In this document: one piece after another, positions 1 to 10,500 of the stretch
Layout: the number at the start of each line of letters is the position of its first letter
Numbering within the stretch: position 1 is the first letter of the stretch
Source of the DNA: Acuticoccus kalidii
Lineage (GTDB): Bacteria; Pseudomonadota; Alphaproteobacteria; Rhizobiales; Amorphaceae
Length of the DNA: 64,000 bases
Assembly (NCBI RefSeq): GCF_021556395.1
Contig: NZ_JAKGCS010000006.1
Span: 248,001-312,000 of the forward strand
Direction of reading: 5' to 3'
Notes under the pieces: model-generated
The model's database searches: none
Told to the model about the DNA's origin: nothing
The model's input: only the letters and a program-made list of their open reading frames with translations
Position numbers and translations under genes: made by a program

Positions 1-228
1 CATATGCGCGGCAGAGTTTCCCGTCGCGACAGTCGGCCGAGACGGGATCCGCCTCTCCGGATCGCCGGATGCGACGGCCATCGCCGCTGATCTCCATCGG
101 CCTTCAGGCGGTGGCAAGGGGGCCGAGAACCGTCCTCCTTGCGGCGGTATGGCGGTGAAACGTAACGTGTCCGGGGGCTCAATTCGGAGCGCCCGGTGGT
201 CCGCCGACGCGCTGAGAGGTGAGGCAGG

Positions 229-948
229 ATGACGTCCCGATCGACACCCACCCTTCGGGCCAGGAATTCTCAAAACATTTCTGCGGGGCGGCAGGCGACC
301 GGCAGGATGATGCTCGCCGTGGCGCTTTGCATCATGGCTGCGGCCGGCATGGATCGCTCGGCTTGGGGGCAATCGTCTCGGCCGGATGTCGACTATTATG
401 TGTTGGCTCTCTCCTGGTCGCCGAGCTTTTGCGAGACGCATCAAGGCGGTGGCGAACGGCTTCAATGTGGTGGCGACGCCGACTTCCACTTCGTCGTTCA
501 CGGTCTGTGGCCGTCGAACGATGCCCGCCGATTGCAATATTGCGAGTCGAACCACGCGAATCCGACGCGCCGCGAGGTCGACGCCATGCTCGACATCATG
601 CCGAGCGCAAGCCTCGTCCGGTATCAGTGGCGCAAGCATGGCCGCTGTTCCGGTCGGTCGCCGCGGCGTTATTTTCAGTTCGTCCGCCAGGCTTTCGAGC
701 GGATAACCATCCCGCCCGGCCTTACCTCGATGGAGCGCGGGCTGGATGCGAGGCCGTCGGTCGTGCGCGAGGCGTTTCGGCGGGCCAATCCGGGTCTCGA
801 CGAGGACGACATCTATCTGAGATGTACCGGGGGGCAGCTCACGGAGGTTCGCATTTGCCTCGATGCGGATCTCGATTTCCGATCCTGCTCGGATGTGGGG
901 CGAAACCGCTGCCGTGCACGCCTGATCGACATCCCCGCGCCACGCTGA
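229..948 (+). CDS. Ribonuclease T2 family protein, exported
   Basis: Predicted periplasmic or secreted endoribonuclease of the RNase T2/RNase I family, which cuts single-stranded RNA through a 2',3'-cyclic phosphate. The first active-site block is HGLWPS (His91) and the second is QWRKHGRCSG (His137). The position before the Trp reads Tyr-Gln where eukaryotic enzymes have His-Glu. Cysteines at about 68, 80, 105, 140 and in the C-terminal region fit the disulfides of the fold. A hydrophobic signal segment lies at residues 27-42 after an Arg-containing N-region. The start at 229 is preceded by a GAGGTGAGG-type ribosome binding site; Met27 (307) is a possible alternative. The length of 239 aa is normal for the bacterial family. 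It is monocistronic as far as seen, with a long gene-free stretch after it. Confidence 0.88.
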   Translation: MTSRSTPTLRARNSQNISAGRQATGRMMLAVALCIMAAAGMDRSAWGQSSRPDVDYYVLALSWSPSFCETHQGGGERLQCGGDADFHFVVHGLWPSNDARRLQYCESNHANPTRREVDAMLDIMPSASLVRYQWRKHGRCSGRSPRRYFQFVRQAFERITIPPGLTSMERGLDARPSVVREAFRRANPGLDEDDIYLRCTGGQLTEVRICLDADLDFRSCSDVGRNRCRARLIDIPAPR

Positions 949-1599
949 AGCGCGCTCGGACCGATAAAGGTGCGATCGGCGATGCGGATCCTGAAGCGTC
1001 GGATGGGCCGCCTTGGACGCAAAGATCCTTCCGATCCGGGCGAGTGGTGTTCCGAGATCCGCGCGTTTCAGTCCGCGCCGACCACATCCGTGCGCGCATC
1101 GCGCAGCACCCGCGACGGTGCGAGGCGGCCCTGCGACGAAGTGGCCGGCGGTATTCAGACCATGAGGAGAGGCGGCGGCGACGAGGCGTTGGGCGAGAGC
1201 CGGCGGCGATCGGACGGCCGCCGGCAAGATCCCGAGTGAAGCTGCCACATTCCGCGAAAACGATAGAAGATCGAGGCTTGCCGAAAGGGCGGGGGTCGGC
1301 GCGATACGGTCATCGAGCGGGCCGTATCTGGCGTGAGTTGCCGGCAAATCGCGCCGTAACGCCGACGCGTGGCGCGCGCGACGGTCACCGCCATTTGATC
1401 GAACGGAACCGGCGCCACCATTGTGCTGTTCACGACAGTCGCGCGACACGCTTCGACGGCCCGCCGCGACCTTTCGAGCGCCGTTCCGTGCCCTTCGCGT
1501 GCGGCCCGCGCCAACGCTTCGCATTGTGATGTGGGTCAAGGCGCCGGCACAATGGCGGCGAATTTGGTGCCAGTGGGCGAAACAGAGCGTGAGTAGGCT
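949..1599. other. Gene-free stretch between RNase T2 and the ABC operon
   Basis: No open frame here resembles a protein I recognise. The longer frames on both strands are arginine- and proline-rich shadow frames typical of high-GC DNA. The promoter of the downstream ABC operon presumably lies near the right end, but I see no convincing -35/-10 pair. Confidence 0.5.
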
Positions 1600-2298
1600 A
1601 TGGATGAGCTGCCAATGATCGACGTGCGCGACGTACATGTCAGCCTCGGACGGGGGGCGGCCGCTGTTTCCGTTCTGCGTGGGGTCGATCTCGCCATCCC
1701 GGCGGGGCGCTCGATCGGGATCATCGGGCCGTCGGGCTCGGGCAAATCCACTCTTCTCATGCTGCTGGCGGGGTTGGAGCGCCCCGATCGTGGGCGGATC
1801 TCGATCGCCGGCCGCGATATCGCGGCGATGAGCGAGGACGACCTTGCCACCTTCAGGGGGCGCGAGATCGGCATCGTCTTCCAGTCCTTTCATCTGATCC
1901 CGACCATGACGGCGCTCGAGAATGCTTCGGTCCCGCTGGAGCTCGCGGGTGCCATTGATGCCCATGACCGCGCGCGCGAGGAACTCGCCGCGGTGGGGCT
2001 TGGGGAGCGCGTGCATCATTATCCTTCCGAGCTTTCGGGCGGCGAGCAGCAGCGCGTGGCGATCGCGCGCGCACTCGTGTCGCGGCCGCCGCTGCTCCTT
2101 GCGGACGAGCCGACCGGTAATCTCGACGAGGCGACCGGTCGCGAAATCATCGATCTGATGTTCGAGGCCCACAAAGCGCGCGGCCAGACGCTTGTTCTCG
2201 TGACACACGACCGGCAGCTCGCGGCGCGGTGCGATGAGGTGGTGCGCGTCCGCGATGGCCGCATTGCGACGCCCACCCTCGCGGAAGCCACTCTGTGA
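1600..2298 (+). CDS. ABC transporter ATP-binding protein, YbbA/LolD type
   Basis: ATPase subunit of an envelope ABC system of the MacB/LolD/YbbA class; these couple ATP hydrolysis to FtsX-like permeases that act on lipoproteins or periplasmic substrates. Walker A is GPSGSGKST (about residues 44-52), the Q-loop is in IVFQSFHLIPT, the signature is LSGGEQQRVAIARAL, Walker B is LLLADEPTGNLD and the H-loop is LVTHD. All are intact, so it should be an active ATPase. At 232 aa it is full length. Its stop overlaps the GTG start of the permease gene by 4 nt (GTGA), so the two are translationally coupled. The substrate cannot be read from sequence; in E. coli the YbbA-YbbP pair sits beside the esterase TesA, which is not present here. 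Confidence 0.9.
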   Translation: MDELPMIDVRDVHVSLGRGAAAVSVLRGVDLAIPAGRSIGIIGPSGSGKSTLLMLLAGLERPDRGRISIAGRDIAAMSEDDLATFRGREIGIVFQSFHLIPTMTALENASVPLELAGAIDAHDRAREELAAVGLGERVHHYPSELSGGEQQRVAIARALVSRPPLLLADEPTGNLDEATGREIIDLMFEAHKARGQTLVLVTHDRQLAARCDEVVRVRDGRIATPTLAEATL

Positions 2299-4883
2299 GT
2301 GGCGCGAATCTCGCCGATCACGCGGCGACGAGACGACCCAAGCCGGTGTCTCTCCCTCTCGCGCTGCGGTTCGCGCTGCGAGAGATGCGTGGGGGTTTGC
2401 GCGGCTTTTATATCTTCATCGCGTGTATCGCGCTCGGAACAGGGACGATCGCGGCCGTCAACTCGCTCGCGTCCGGCCTGTCTGAAGGCATTCGCGCCGA
2501 AGGGCAGTCTCTCTTGGGTGGTGACGTCGCGTTCTCGCTGATCCATCGCCAGGCGACGCCCGAGGAGCGCGACTTTCTGGAGCGACAGGGACGTGTCTCG
2601 TCGATCGCGACCTTGCGGGCCATGGCGCGGCCGGAGACGGGGCGTCAAAGCCTCGTCGAGCTGAAGGGGGTCGACGGCGCCTATCCGCTTTACGGCGATC
2701 TCGTGCTGAGGTCCGGCGGAACGCTCGACCGGGCGTTCGCGTCCACCACGGATGCGGTTCCCGCCGTCGTGGACGAGAGCTTGATGACGACATCGGCGCT
2801 TTCGGTCGGGGACAGGTTCGGGCTCGGGCGGCTGACGGTCGAGATCGTGGATGTGATCGAGCGTGAGCCCGATCGGTTGTCCGGCGGCATCGCATTCGGG
2901 CCGCGGGTGATGATCCCGGTGGGGGCGCTCGCCGATTCCGGCCTCGTCGCGACCGGAAGCCTCGTGCGGTGGCGCTATGCGATCGTCGGGGCCGACGGTC
3001 CGCTCGACGATGCGGCGATCGAATCGATCCTCGCGGCGGCGAAGAGCGATTTCCCGTCCGCCGGGTGGCGAATCGAAACGCGGACCGAAGCGGCGCCGGG
3101 CTTGCGCCGGTCGATCGATCGGTTCGCGCAGTTCCTGACACTCGTCGGATTGACCTCGCTCGCCGTGGGCGGGGTCGGCGTCGCGAACGCGGTGCAGGCC
3201 TTTCTCGCCCGTAAGCGTTCGACCATCGCGACGTTGCGTTCGCTCGGTGCGAGCGCTCGTTTCATCGTTTGGCTCTATCTCTGTCAGATTTTGCTTCTCG
3301 CGATGATCGGGATCGCGATCGGGCTCGTTCTGGGCGCCGTCGCACCGCCGATCGCGGGGTCTCTGCTCGTTGGGATCCTGCCTGTTTCCGCGCTGTTTTC
3401 CGTGTTCCCCGGCGCGTTGATGCTGGCGGCTCTCTATGGTGCGTTGACCGCGCTCGCCTTCGCGCTCTGGCCTCTTTCGCGAGCCTATGGCGTTCGGCCG
3501 ATCGCCTTGTTCCGCGACGACACGGCGGAGGCGGCGACGGCGGGGCGGCGGGGCTTCGTGCTCGCGACCGCCATCGTCGGAGCGCTCCTCGCGGGATCCG
3601 CCGTCGCCGGCGCCTATGATCGTCAGCTCGCGCTCGTCTACATTGTCGGTGCAGGGATGATCTTTGCGCTCCTGCGCGGCACGGCGGTTCTCGTCACGAT
3701 TCTGGCGCGTCGCGCGCCGCGGAGTCGTTCGGTGATCGTGAGAATGGCGCTTGCCAATATCCATCGCCGGGGCGCGTTGACGCCTACTGTAACGCTTGCT
3801 CTCGGCCTCAGCCTCACGCTTTTGGTGACGCTGTCGCTGCTCGACGGCAACTTGCGGGAGACATTAACGTCGCGCTTGCCCGAGAGAGCGCCGAGTTTCT
3901 TCTTTCTCGATATCCAGAACAGTGAAATCGCATCGTTCACGGCGTTGCTGGATGAGGTCGCGCCCGATGCGCGGACCGAGACGCAGCCGATGCTGCGCGG
4001 GCGGATCGTCTCCATCAACGGAGTGGCGGCGGCGGACTGGCCCGAGGGAGAGGCATCTTGGGTGCTGCGCGGCGATCGCGGCATCACTTACGCGGCCGAG
4101 CCGCCGCAGGACAGCATGATCGTTGAGGGGGCTTGGTGGCCTCGTGAGGGTGCTTCGGGCAACGAAGTGTCCTTTGCGGCCGATCTTGCCGAAGAGCTCG
4201 GCGTGACGGTGGGCGACGTCATTCGCGTCAACGTCCTGGGGCGTGAGATGGATGCGACCATCAGCAACCTGCGGACAGTCGAATGGGAGTCGCTCTCCAT
4301 CAATTTCGTCATGGTCTTCTCGCCGAACATGTTCGCCGGCGCTCCGCACGCGCATCTCGCGACGCTGACATTCGGCGATGGTGGCGAGGACGCGAATGAA
4401 CTCCGGGTGCTGAAGGCGGTTTCGGACGCCTTTCCGACGGTGACGAGCATCAGGGTCAAAGACGCGCTCGAGTCGGTGAACCGCATCGTATCCGATCTCG
4501 CGCTTGCCATTCGTGCGGCGGCCGCGGTGACGTTGGTGTCGTCGATCCTGGTGCTGGCGGGGACGTTGGCGGCCACGCATCGCAGCCGGATCTATGACGC
4601 CGTGATCATGAAGACGTTGGGCGCGCGGCGCTGGACGCTCCTTGCGACCTATGGGCTCGAATACGCCCTTCTCGGCGTCGGGGCGGCGATTTTCGGGATC
4701 GCCGCGGGCACGTTGGCCGCCTGGTTCATCGCGGTCGATTTGATGGAGCTGGAGTTCGTCTTCTTGCCGATGAGCGCGGTGCTCGCCGTGACCGTCGCCA
4801 TCATCGTGACGGTGGGGCTCGGCCTCGTCGGCACGTGGCGGGCGCTCGGGGAGAAGCCGGCGCCGGTGCTTCGCGACCTTTGA
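2295..4883 (+). CDS. FtsX-like ABC transporter permease, YbbP type
   Basis: Inner-membrane permease partner of the preceding ATPase. The 862-aa protein starts with GTG inside the stop of the ATPase gene. It has one N-terminal membrane segment (about residues 27-45) followed by a periplasmic domain. Two FtsX-type three-segment bundles lie at about residues 280-400 and 735-860, and further membrane segments lie between them (about 420-475 and 500-520). This duplicated-bundle layout matches YbbP-type permeases of about 800-850 aa. No DNA-level oddity is seen. What it moves or extracts is unknown; family members are proposed to work on periplasmic or outer-membrane lipids or lipoproteins. Confidence 0.85.
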   Translation: MSGANLADHAATRRPKPVSLPLALRFALREMRGGLRGFYIFIACIALGTGTIAAVNSLASGLSEGIRAEGQSLLGGDVAFSLIHRQATPEERDFLERQGRVSSIATLRAMARPETGRQSLVELKGVDGAYPLYGDLVLRSGGTLDRAFASTTDAVPAVVDESLMTTSALSVGDRFGLGRLTVEIVDVIEREPDRLSGGIAFGPRVMIPVGALADSGLVATGSLVRWRYAIVGADGPLDDAAIESILAAAKSDFPSAGWRIETRTEAAPGLRRSIDRFAQFLTLVGLTSLAVGGVGVANAVQAFLARKRSTIATLRSLGASARFIVWLYLCQILLLAMIGIAIGLVLGAVAPPIAGSLLVGILPVSALFSVFPGALMLAALYGALTALAFALWPLSRAYGVRPIALFRDDTAEAATAGRRGFVLATAIVGALLAGSAVAGAYDRQLALVYIVGAGMIFALLRGTAVLVTILARRAPRSRSVIVRMALANIHRRGALTPTVTLALGLSLTLLVTLSLLDGNLRETLTSRLPERAPSFFFLDIQNSEIASFTALLDEVAPDARTETQPMLRGRIVSINGVAAADWPEGEASWVLRGDRGITYAAEPPQDSMIVEGAWWPREGASGNEVSFAADLAEELGVTVGDVIRVNVLGREMDATISNLRTVEWESLSINFVMVFSPNMFAGAPHAHLATLTFGDGGEDANELRVLKAVSDAFPTVTSIRVKDALESVNRIVSDLALAIRAAAAVTLVSSILVLAGTLAATHRSRIYDAVIMKTLGARRWTLLATYGLEYALLGVGAAIFGIAAGTLAAWFIAVDLMELEFVFLPMSAVLAVTVAIIVTVGLGLVGTWRALGEKPAPVLRDL

Positions 4884-4977
4884 GAGGAGGGCGCTGAGGG
4901 CGCGCCGAAGATCATCCATGTGCGACTCGCCTCCCAATCACCTCATTCAGACTCTCTTTTAGATTGTGTTTTTTGGG

Positions 4978-5005
4978 TTGACAAGAGGCGGGTCTTGTTA
5001 TGTTC
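4978..5005 (+). promoter_or_regulatory. Probable promoter with LexA-like box for imuA-imuB-dnaE2
   Basis: A perfect TTGACA -35 box lies at 4978-4983 and a TATGTT -10-like box at 4999-5004 (15-nt spacer, short). Overlapping the -10 is GGTC-N7-GTTC (4991-5005), one mismatch from the alphaproteobacterial LexA operator GTTC-N7-GTTC. It lies 41 nt upstream of imuA. imuAB-dnaE2 cassettes are known members of the SOS regulon, so LexA control is expected. The assignment rests on motif and context only. Confidence 0.55.
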
Positions 5006-5045
5006 TATTTGTAAGTGGAACATTAAGCACGAGTAGAGTGGCGCC

Positions 5046-5870
5046 ATGTCTCGCCTGGACGATCGGACCTCTTTGCGCGCTCCGTTTTCGACCGGCGTTC
5101 CGGCGGGGATGGGGCGCGCCGGCGGTGCGGGTGCGCCTCCGGAGATGCTGCGGAGAGATTTTGAGAGCGAGAGCGGCGTTCACATCGTCTCCTCCGGCGA
5201 CGTCTCGGGTTTCGGTGCCGTTTCGGGTTTTTTCCTCGTTTGCATGACTAAAGCCGCTGCAAGGCGAAGGAGGACGCTTTGGATTTCCGGGCGGGCTGGG
5301 CGGGGGGAGCTCGGCGGGCTCTACCAAGAGGGGCTTTCTCAGCTCGGGGTCGATGTCGCCCGCCTGATCTCCGTTACTGCCAACGGGGCGGGGGACGGTC
5401 TATGGGCGGCCGAAAAAGCCTTGGAAATGGCGGCTGTCGGAGCGGTCGTCGCCGAAATCTATGATCCGGATATTCTGGATTTGACGGTTACCCGGCGCCT
5501 CGCATTGCGGAGTCATCGTCTGAAGGTGCCGGTATATCTCCTTTGTCCGGCGCCGATATCTTGGAGCACTGCAGCGCAACGGCATTGGTGTGTAAGGCCT
5601 GCGAGAAGCAGGCCGTATGCTGGTTATTCCGGCCTCCTCGGTGACCCTGTGTGGTCCGTGGCGTTGACGAAGAATCGAGAGGGGCGCTGTGGGCGTTGGC
5701 TGCTCGGTCTTTCGCAGAGCGGAGAACTTTTCGAAATTTCTGATGAGCGGGCCTCCGAAAGGTCGAAAAAGGCTTGCTCCCAAAAAGAACATTTAATGAA
5801 CAAAAGTGAGCTAAATAACGCCGCTGTTATTCCATTTAGGGCTCGGAGGGAGTTCCGACCCCATGAATGA
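5046..5870 (+). CDS. imuA: ImuA-like translesion mutagenesis protein
   Basis: First gene of the SOS mutagenesis cassette. ImuA is a RecA/SulA-like accessory protein that works with ImuB and the polymerase DnaE2 to copy damaged DNA. The protein (274 aa) has the family's central region with LWISGRAGRGELGGLYQEGL and a later TRRLALRSHRLKVPVYLL segment. No Walker A motif is evident, as is common for these divergent RecA-like proteins. Family assignment relies partly on position, immediately before imuB with an 8-nt overlap. The first 45 residues are Gly/Ala-rich and poorly conserved in style, so a later start is possible. Confidence 0.75.
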   Translation: MSRLDDRTSLRAPFSTGVPAGMGRAGGAGAPPEMLRRDFESESGVHIVSSGDVSGFGAVSGFFLVCMTKAAARRRRTLWISGRAGRGELGGLYQEGLSQLGVDVARLISVTANGAGDGLWAAEKALEMAAVGAVVAEIYDPDILDLTVTRRLALRSHRLKVPVYLLCPAPISWSTAAQRHWCVRPARSRPYAGYSGLLGDPVWSVALTKNREGRCGRWLLGLSQSGELFEISDERASERSKKACSQKEHLMNKSELNNAAVIPFRARREFRPHE

Positions 5871-7506
5871 GCGCATGACGCATTGCGATCGACGGCGGGT
5901 TCTATATCTATGGTTGTTCTCGCTGTCGATGGACCGGCTGGCGCGGGAGCGCTCACGGATGGTCACGCCGGAGGCGGATTCGGATGAGGGGAATGCGGCG
6001 ATCGATCGAGAGCCTCGGGGCACGTTTGCGAAGAGGGGCGGCGCGCTCGTTCTCGATGCGGTGGACCAGGCTGGCCAAGAGGCGGGCCTCGTTCCGGGTC
6101 TTACGCTCGCCGAAGCGCGGATGCAGGTGCCTCATTTGCGCGTTACCCCCTCGGATCCCGCCGCCGACAACCGTCTTCTGCTGTCACTCGCGCGTGCCGT
6201 CGATCGCTATACCCCTTTCGTCGGGATCGATCAGCCGAATGGACTGTTTCTCGACATTACGGGGTGCGCTCATCTCTTCGGCGGTGAGGACGGGCTCGTC
6301 GACGATCTCCGGAGCCGTTTCGCGCGGTGGCGGCTGAATGTTCGGACCGGCATCGCGGACAATCCCGGCACGGCATGGGCGATCACGCGCCATGCTGGCG
6401 GCGGGATCGTGCCGCCGGGGGACGGGGCGCGGCGTCTCGCGCCGCTTCCCGTCGAGGCGCTCCGGCTTCCGGAGGAAATGGCGGCCGCTCTCTCGCGCCT
6501 CGGCCTCAAGAGTGTGGGGCACCTCAGGCAGCAGTCCCGAGCGGCGCTGACGCGGCGATTCGGCTCCCGTCTCACCCAGCGGCTCGATCAGGCCGAGGGT
6601 CGCGAAGGGGAGCCCATCGAGCCGCTTTCGCCGTCTCCTCTGCTCGTTGTCGAGCACCGTTTCGCCGAGCCTTTGGCGGAGATGGAGGGCGTGTTCGTCG
6701 CGCTCGAGGAGCTTGCGAAAGAACTTGCCGGGCGGGTGAGGGAGCGAGGCAGAGGCGCGCGCCGTCTCGCCTTTCGCCTCCTTCAAGCGGACGGGATGGT
6801 TCACGATGTGTGGGCGGGGGCGAGCGAGTCACTGGCCGATCCTGCGAGGATGGCGGCTTTGTTGCGGCCTCGCCTGGAGAGGCTTTCGAGTCGGGTCGAA
6901 CGGGACAGCGGTATCGATTCGGTGCGTCTTTGGGCGGTGGAGACGGCGCTTTTGAACCCCCGGCAGATCCGTCTCGACGGCGAGGACGAGATGAGCGCCG
7001 ATCTCGCCCGGCTCATCGACACGTTGACGGCGCGGCTCGGCGCCGGGAGCGTTCGCGAGGCTGTCCGAACCGATACGCATCAGCCGGCTCAGTCGGTCGC
7101 ATGGCGCCCGATCGAGGTGGCGCCCCAGCAAGAGGCGAGGAAAGCGCGGAGGCGCGCGCCGGGGGACGGGGAGGCTGTTTCTCCAACGAGGCCGGAGCTT
7201 CCATTTCTGCCCCGTGTCGCGACGCGGCCGATACGTCTCTTCGACCCGCCGGAGCGGGTGGAGACCCTTGCAAGCGTCCCGGACGGGCCGCCGATCCGGT
7301 TCGTTTGGCGGCGGATATTCTATCATGTCCGTGCTGCCGAAGGGCCGGAACGTATCGCGCCGAGCTGGTGGGAGGGGGATGGCGAGACCTGCGATTATTT
7401 CCGCGTCGAAGATCAAGCCGGCCGCCGCTTCTGGATGTTTCGCCAGGGTCTTTATGGCGCAAACGAAGAAGCCCCACGCTGGTTCGTTCATGGGCTGTTT
7501 GCGTGA
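5863..7506 (+). CDS. imuB: ImuB, catalytically dead Y-family polymerase homologue
   Basis: ImuB bridges the beta sliding clamp, ImuA and DnaE2 in SOS-induced translesion synthesis. The protein (547 aa) opens with [20 protein letters not shown], typical of the family, has the Y-polymerase palm and little-finger region through about residue 400, and ends with the conserved [16 protein letters not shown] ... RWFVHGLFA block. Family members lack the acidic catalytic triad and are not active polymerases; nothing here contradicts that. It overlaps imuA by 8 nt and the dnaE2 start by 1 nt (TGATG), so the cassette is one operon. Confidence 0.93.
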   Translation: MNERMTHCDRRRVLYLWLFSLSMDRLARERSRMVTPEADSDEGNAAIDREPRGTFAKRGGALVLDAVDQAGQEAGLVPGLTLAEARMQVPHLRVTPSDPAADNRLLLSLARAVDRYTPFVGIDQPNGLFLDITGCAHLFGGEDGLVDDLRSRFARWRLNVRTGIADNPGTAWAITRHAGGGIVPPGDGARRLAPLPVEALRLPEEMAAALSRLGLKSVGHLRQQSRAALTRRFGSRLTQRLDQAEGREGEPIEPLSPSPLLVVEHRFAEPLAEMEGVFVALEELAKELAGRVRERGRGARRLAFRLLQADGMVHDVWAGASESLADPARMAALLRPRLERLSSRVERDSGIDSVRLWAVETALLNPRQIRLDGEDEMSADLARLIDTLTARLGAGSVREAVRTDTHQPAQSVAWRPIEVAPQQEARKARRRAPGDGEAVSPTRPELPFLPRVATRPIRLFDPPERVETLASVPDGPPIRFVWRRIFYHVRAAEGPERIAPSWWEGDGETCDYFRVEDQAGRRFWMFRQGLYGANEEAPRWFVHGLFA

Positions 7507-10500
7507 TGGAAGGGCAGGTCGACGCGTTCGCCGAGCTCGGGGCGGCGAGCAATTTTTCGTTTCTCCACGGCGCGTCCCATCCCGAGGAGCTCGTGGTGAC
7601 GGCGGCGTCGTTCGGCTATCGCGGGATTGCGGTGTGCGATCGCAACTCCCTCGCGGGTGTCGTGCGGGCGCATCTCGCCGCGCGGCAGATCGGCTTGAAA
7701 AGCGCGGTCGGTTGCCGCCTCGTTTTCCGTGATGGAACGCCCGATTGCCTCGTCTGGCCAACCGACCGGGCCGCTTATGGGCGCCTGTGCCGCCTTCTGA
7801 CGGTCGGCAATATGCGCGGAGAAAAAGGTGTGTGCCGGCTCGATCTCGGCGACCTCGTCGACTGGTGCGAGGGGCTCGTCATCGCGATCGTCGCGGAAAC
7901 GGGTTGCGCGGGCGCCATCGAGAAGGTGGTCGCGGCGCTTCCTGAGGGCGGCGAGCCGCTGCGCCTTGCGGTCAATCGGCCCTACGGCCCGCAGGACGAG
8001 CGTCGGTTGCGCCATTATGCCGAACTCGCCCGCTCGTTCGGTCTGCGTCCGCTTGCGACCAATCTCCCACTTTATCACGATCCGTGTCGCCGCCCCTTGC
8101 AGGACGTCCTGACCGCGATCCGCGAGCACACCACGATCGACGCCGCAGGACGGCGCCTGATGGCGAATGCGGAGCATCATCTCAAGCGTCCCAGCGAAAT
8201 GGCGCGGCTTTTCCAGGATTGGCCGGAGGCTCTCGACGAAACGATCGCGGTGCTGGAGCGTCTTTCCTTCTCGCTCGACACCTTGCGTTACGAATACCCC
8301 GAAGAGCCGAGCGATCCGGGGCGCACTCCTCACGAAACGCTCGTGCGTCTCGTCGAGGACGGCGCGCGTATACGCTATCTCGGCACTCCGCCAAAACACG
8401 TCGCCGACCAGATCAGGTATGAGCTCGATCTCGTCGAGCAGCTCGCGTACGCGCCTTATTTCCTGACCGTCTATGACATTGTCCGCTTCGCGCGAACGCG
8501 GGGGATCTTGGCGCAAGGGCGCGGCTCGGCGGCCAATTCGACGATTTGTTATTGTCTCGGCATCACCGATGTCGACCCGGAGCACTTCAGTCTTCTGTTC
8601 GAGCGTTTCATCTCGCCCGACCGGCGCGAGCCGCCCGATATCGACGTCGATTTCGAGCATGAGCGGCGTGAAGAGGTCATCCAATATATTTACAACAAAT
8701 ATGGACGGGATCGGGCGGGCATTGCGGCGACCGTGATCAGCTATCGCGCGCGGTCGGCGGCGCGTGAGATCGGCAAGGCGCTCGGCCTTTCGGAGGATTC
8801 GGTGTCCGCCCTGTCGAGCCGCGTATGGGGACGTTCCGACAAGGGAATCGGCGCGCAGGAGGCCGCCCGGTCGGGCTTCGATCCGGGCGAGCGGCGGATG
8901 GGACACCTCATCCGCCTGTCGCGTGAGATCGCCGGTTTCCCGCGGCATTTGTCGCAACATGTCGGCGGGTTCGTGATCACCCGCGGCCGGCTCGACGAGT
9001 TGGTCCCCATCGTTAAGGCGGCGATGGACGACCGCACCCATATCGAATGGGACAAGGACGATCTCGACGCGCTCGGGATCCTGAAGATCGACGTCCTCGC
9101 GCTCGGAATGCTGACGTGCCTGCGCAAGGCGTTGGCGCTGATTGCCGAGCATTATTCGGAAGATTTCGCCCTTCGAACGGGCGATCGGGCGGCCCTTTCC
9201 TCGCCGCACCCGAGGGCTGGGGAGGCCATCGGGGCAACGACGCTCGCCTTGAGGGGAAGAGGGGCGAGGGAAGGGAAGGAAGAGGCGGGCCATGGGCAGC
9301 CTCCTCCACCATGGCCGGCTCGCGGCGGAGCGGTCGGCGGGTTTGCGGGCGCAGCCTCCGCTTCAGCCTCTACCTCCGCGTCCGCTTTGTGCGGGAGCGC
9401 ATCTGGGGCCGGGGGCCCTGCGTCCACTTGGGGCGCGCTGCGCGGAGCGGCGTCCCACGGAACGGCCCGGCCCGCATTCGGCGCGGCGGCAGGGGGCGCC
9501 GGCCTCGCGGCCTGCTCTATGGCGCGCGAGCGTGGCGCGCTCGATCCGGTGCTCGCGGCGGACGGGGAGCGTCTCGACACGGTGGCCCCGCGCCGGGCAG
9601 AAGGCGCGTTCACGGATCGTGAGCCGATTTCCTTCGAGAAGGCGGTCGGAGACGCCGGCATGGCACGGCCCGCGAGGGCCGTCCGGCAAGGGGAGGGCGG
9701 CGCTTCGGGGACGGTGATCGCGCTGCCGAGCGCGCAGCACGCGCCGCCAATCCGACGGAGAGAGGCCGAGCAGGGCGTTCCTCAATATGAGGCGTGGCCG
9801 GTGACGCTCGCGACGATCCCGAGCGAGGATCCGGCCGTTTACGCCATGATCTCAAGGGCCGATACGCTCGGCGTCTTTCAGATCGAGAGCCGCGCCCAGA
9901 TGACCATGCTGCCGCGCCTGCGGCCGCACACCTTCTATGACCTCGTGATCGAGGTTGCGATCGTGCGACCCGGTCCGATCCAAGGGGATATGGTCCATCC
10001 TTATTTGAGGCGACGCCAAAAGAAGGAGATCGTGGCCTATCCCTCCAAAGAGCTCGAAGGAGTGCTCTCCAAAACGCTCGGCGTTCCGCTTTTCCAAGAG
10101 CAGGCGATGCGCATCGCGATCGTCGCCGCCGGCTTCACGCCCAGCGAGGCCGATCAGCTTCGCCGGGCGATGGCGACCTTCAAGAAGGTCGGCACTATCG
10201 GCACCTTCCGGGATAAAATGGTCGATGGCATGGTCAAGCGCGGCTATGATCCGACGTTTGCCGCCCGCTGTTTCAAGCAGATCGAAGGTTTCGGTGAGTA
10301 TGGTTTTCCAGAAAGCCATGCCACGAGTTTCGCGCTTCTGGTGTATGGTTCGTGCTGGCTGAAATGTTATTATCCGGATGTGTTCTGCGCGGCGCTTCTC
10401 AACAGTCAGCCGATGGGGTTTTACGCGCCTTCGCAGATCGTCCGTGACGCGCGGCAGCATGGTGTCGAGGTTCGCCCTGTCGACGTCAATCTGTCCGATT

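Noticed and set aside
2019..3764. A 581-codon antisense frame opposite the YbbP-like permease
   Set aside because: Composition is Arg/Asp/Glu/His low-complexity as expected for the reverse of a Leu/Ala-rich membrane gene; the permease reads clearly in the other direction.
9152..9661. Antisense 169-codon frame opposite the dnaE2 insertion
   Set aside because: Ala/Pro-rich mirror of the low-complexity insert without start signals; kept only as part of the insertion note.
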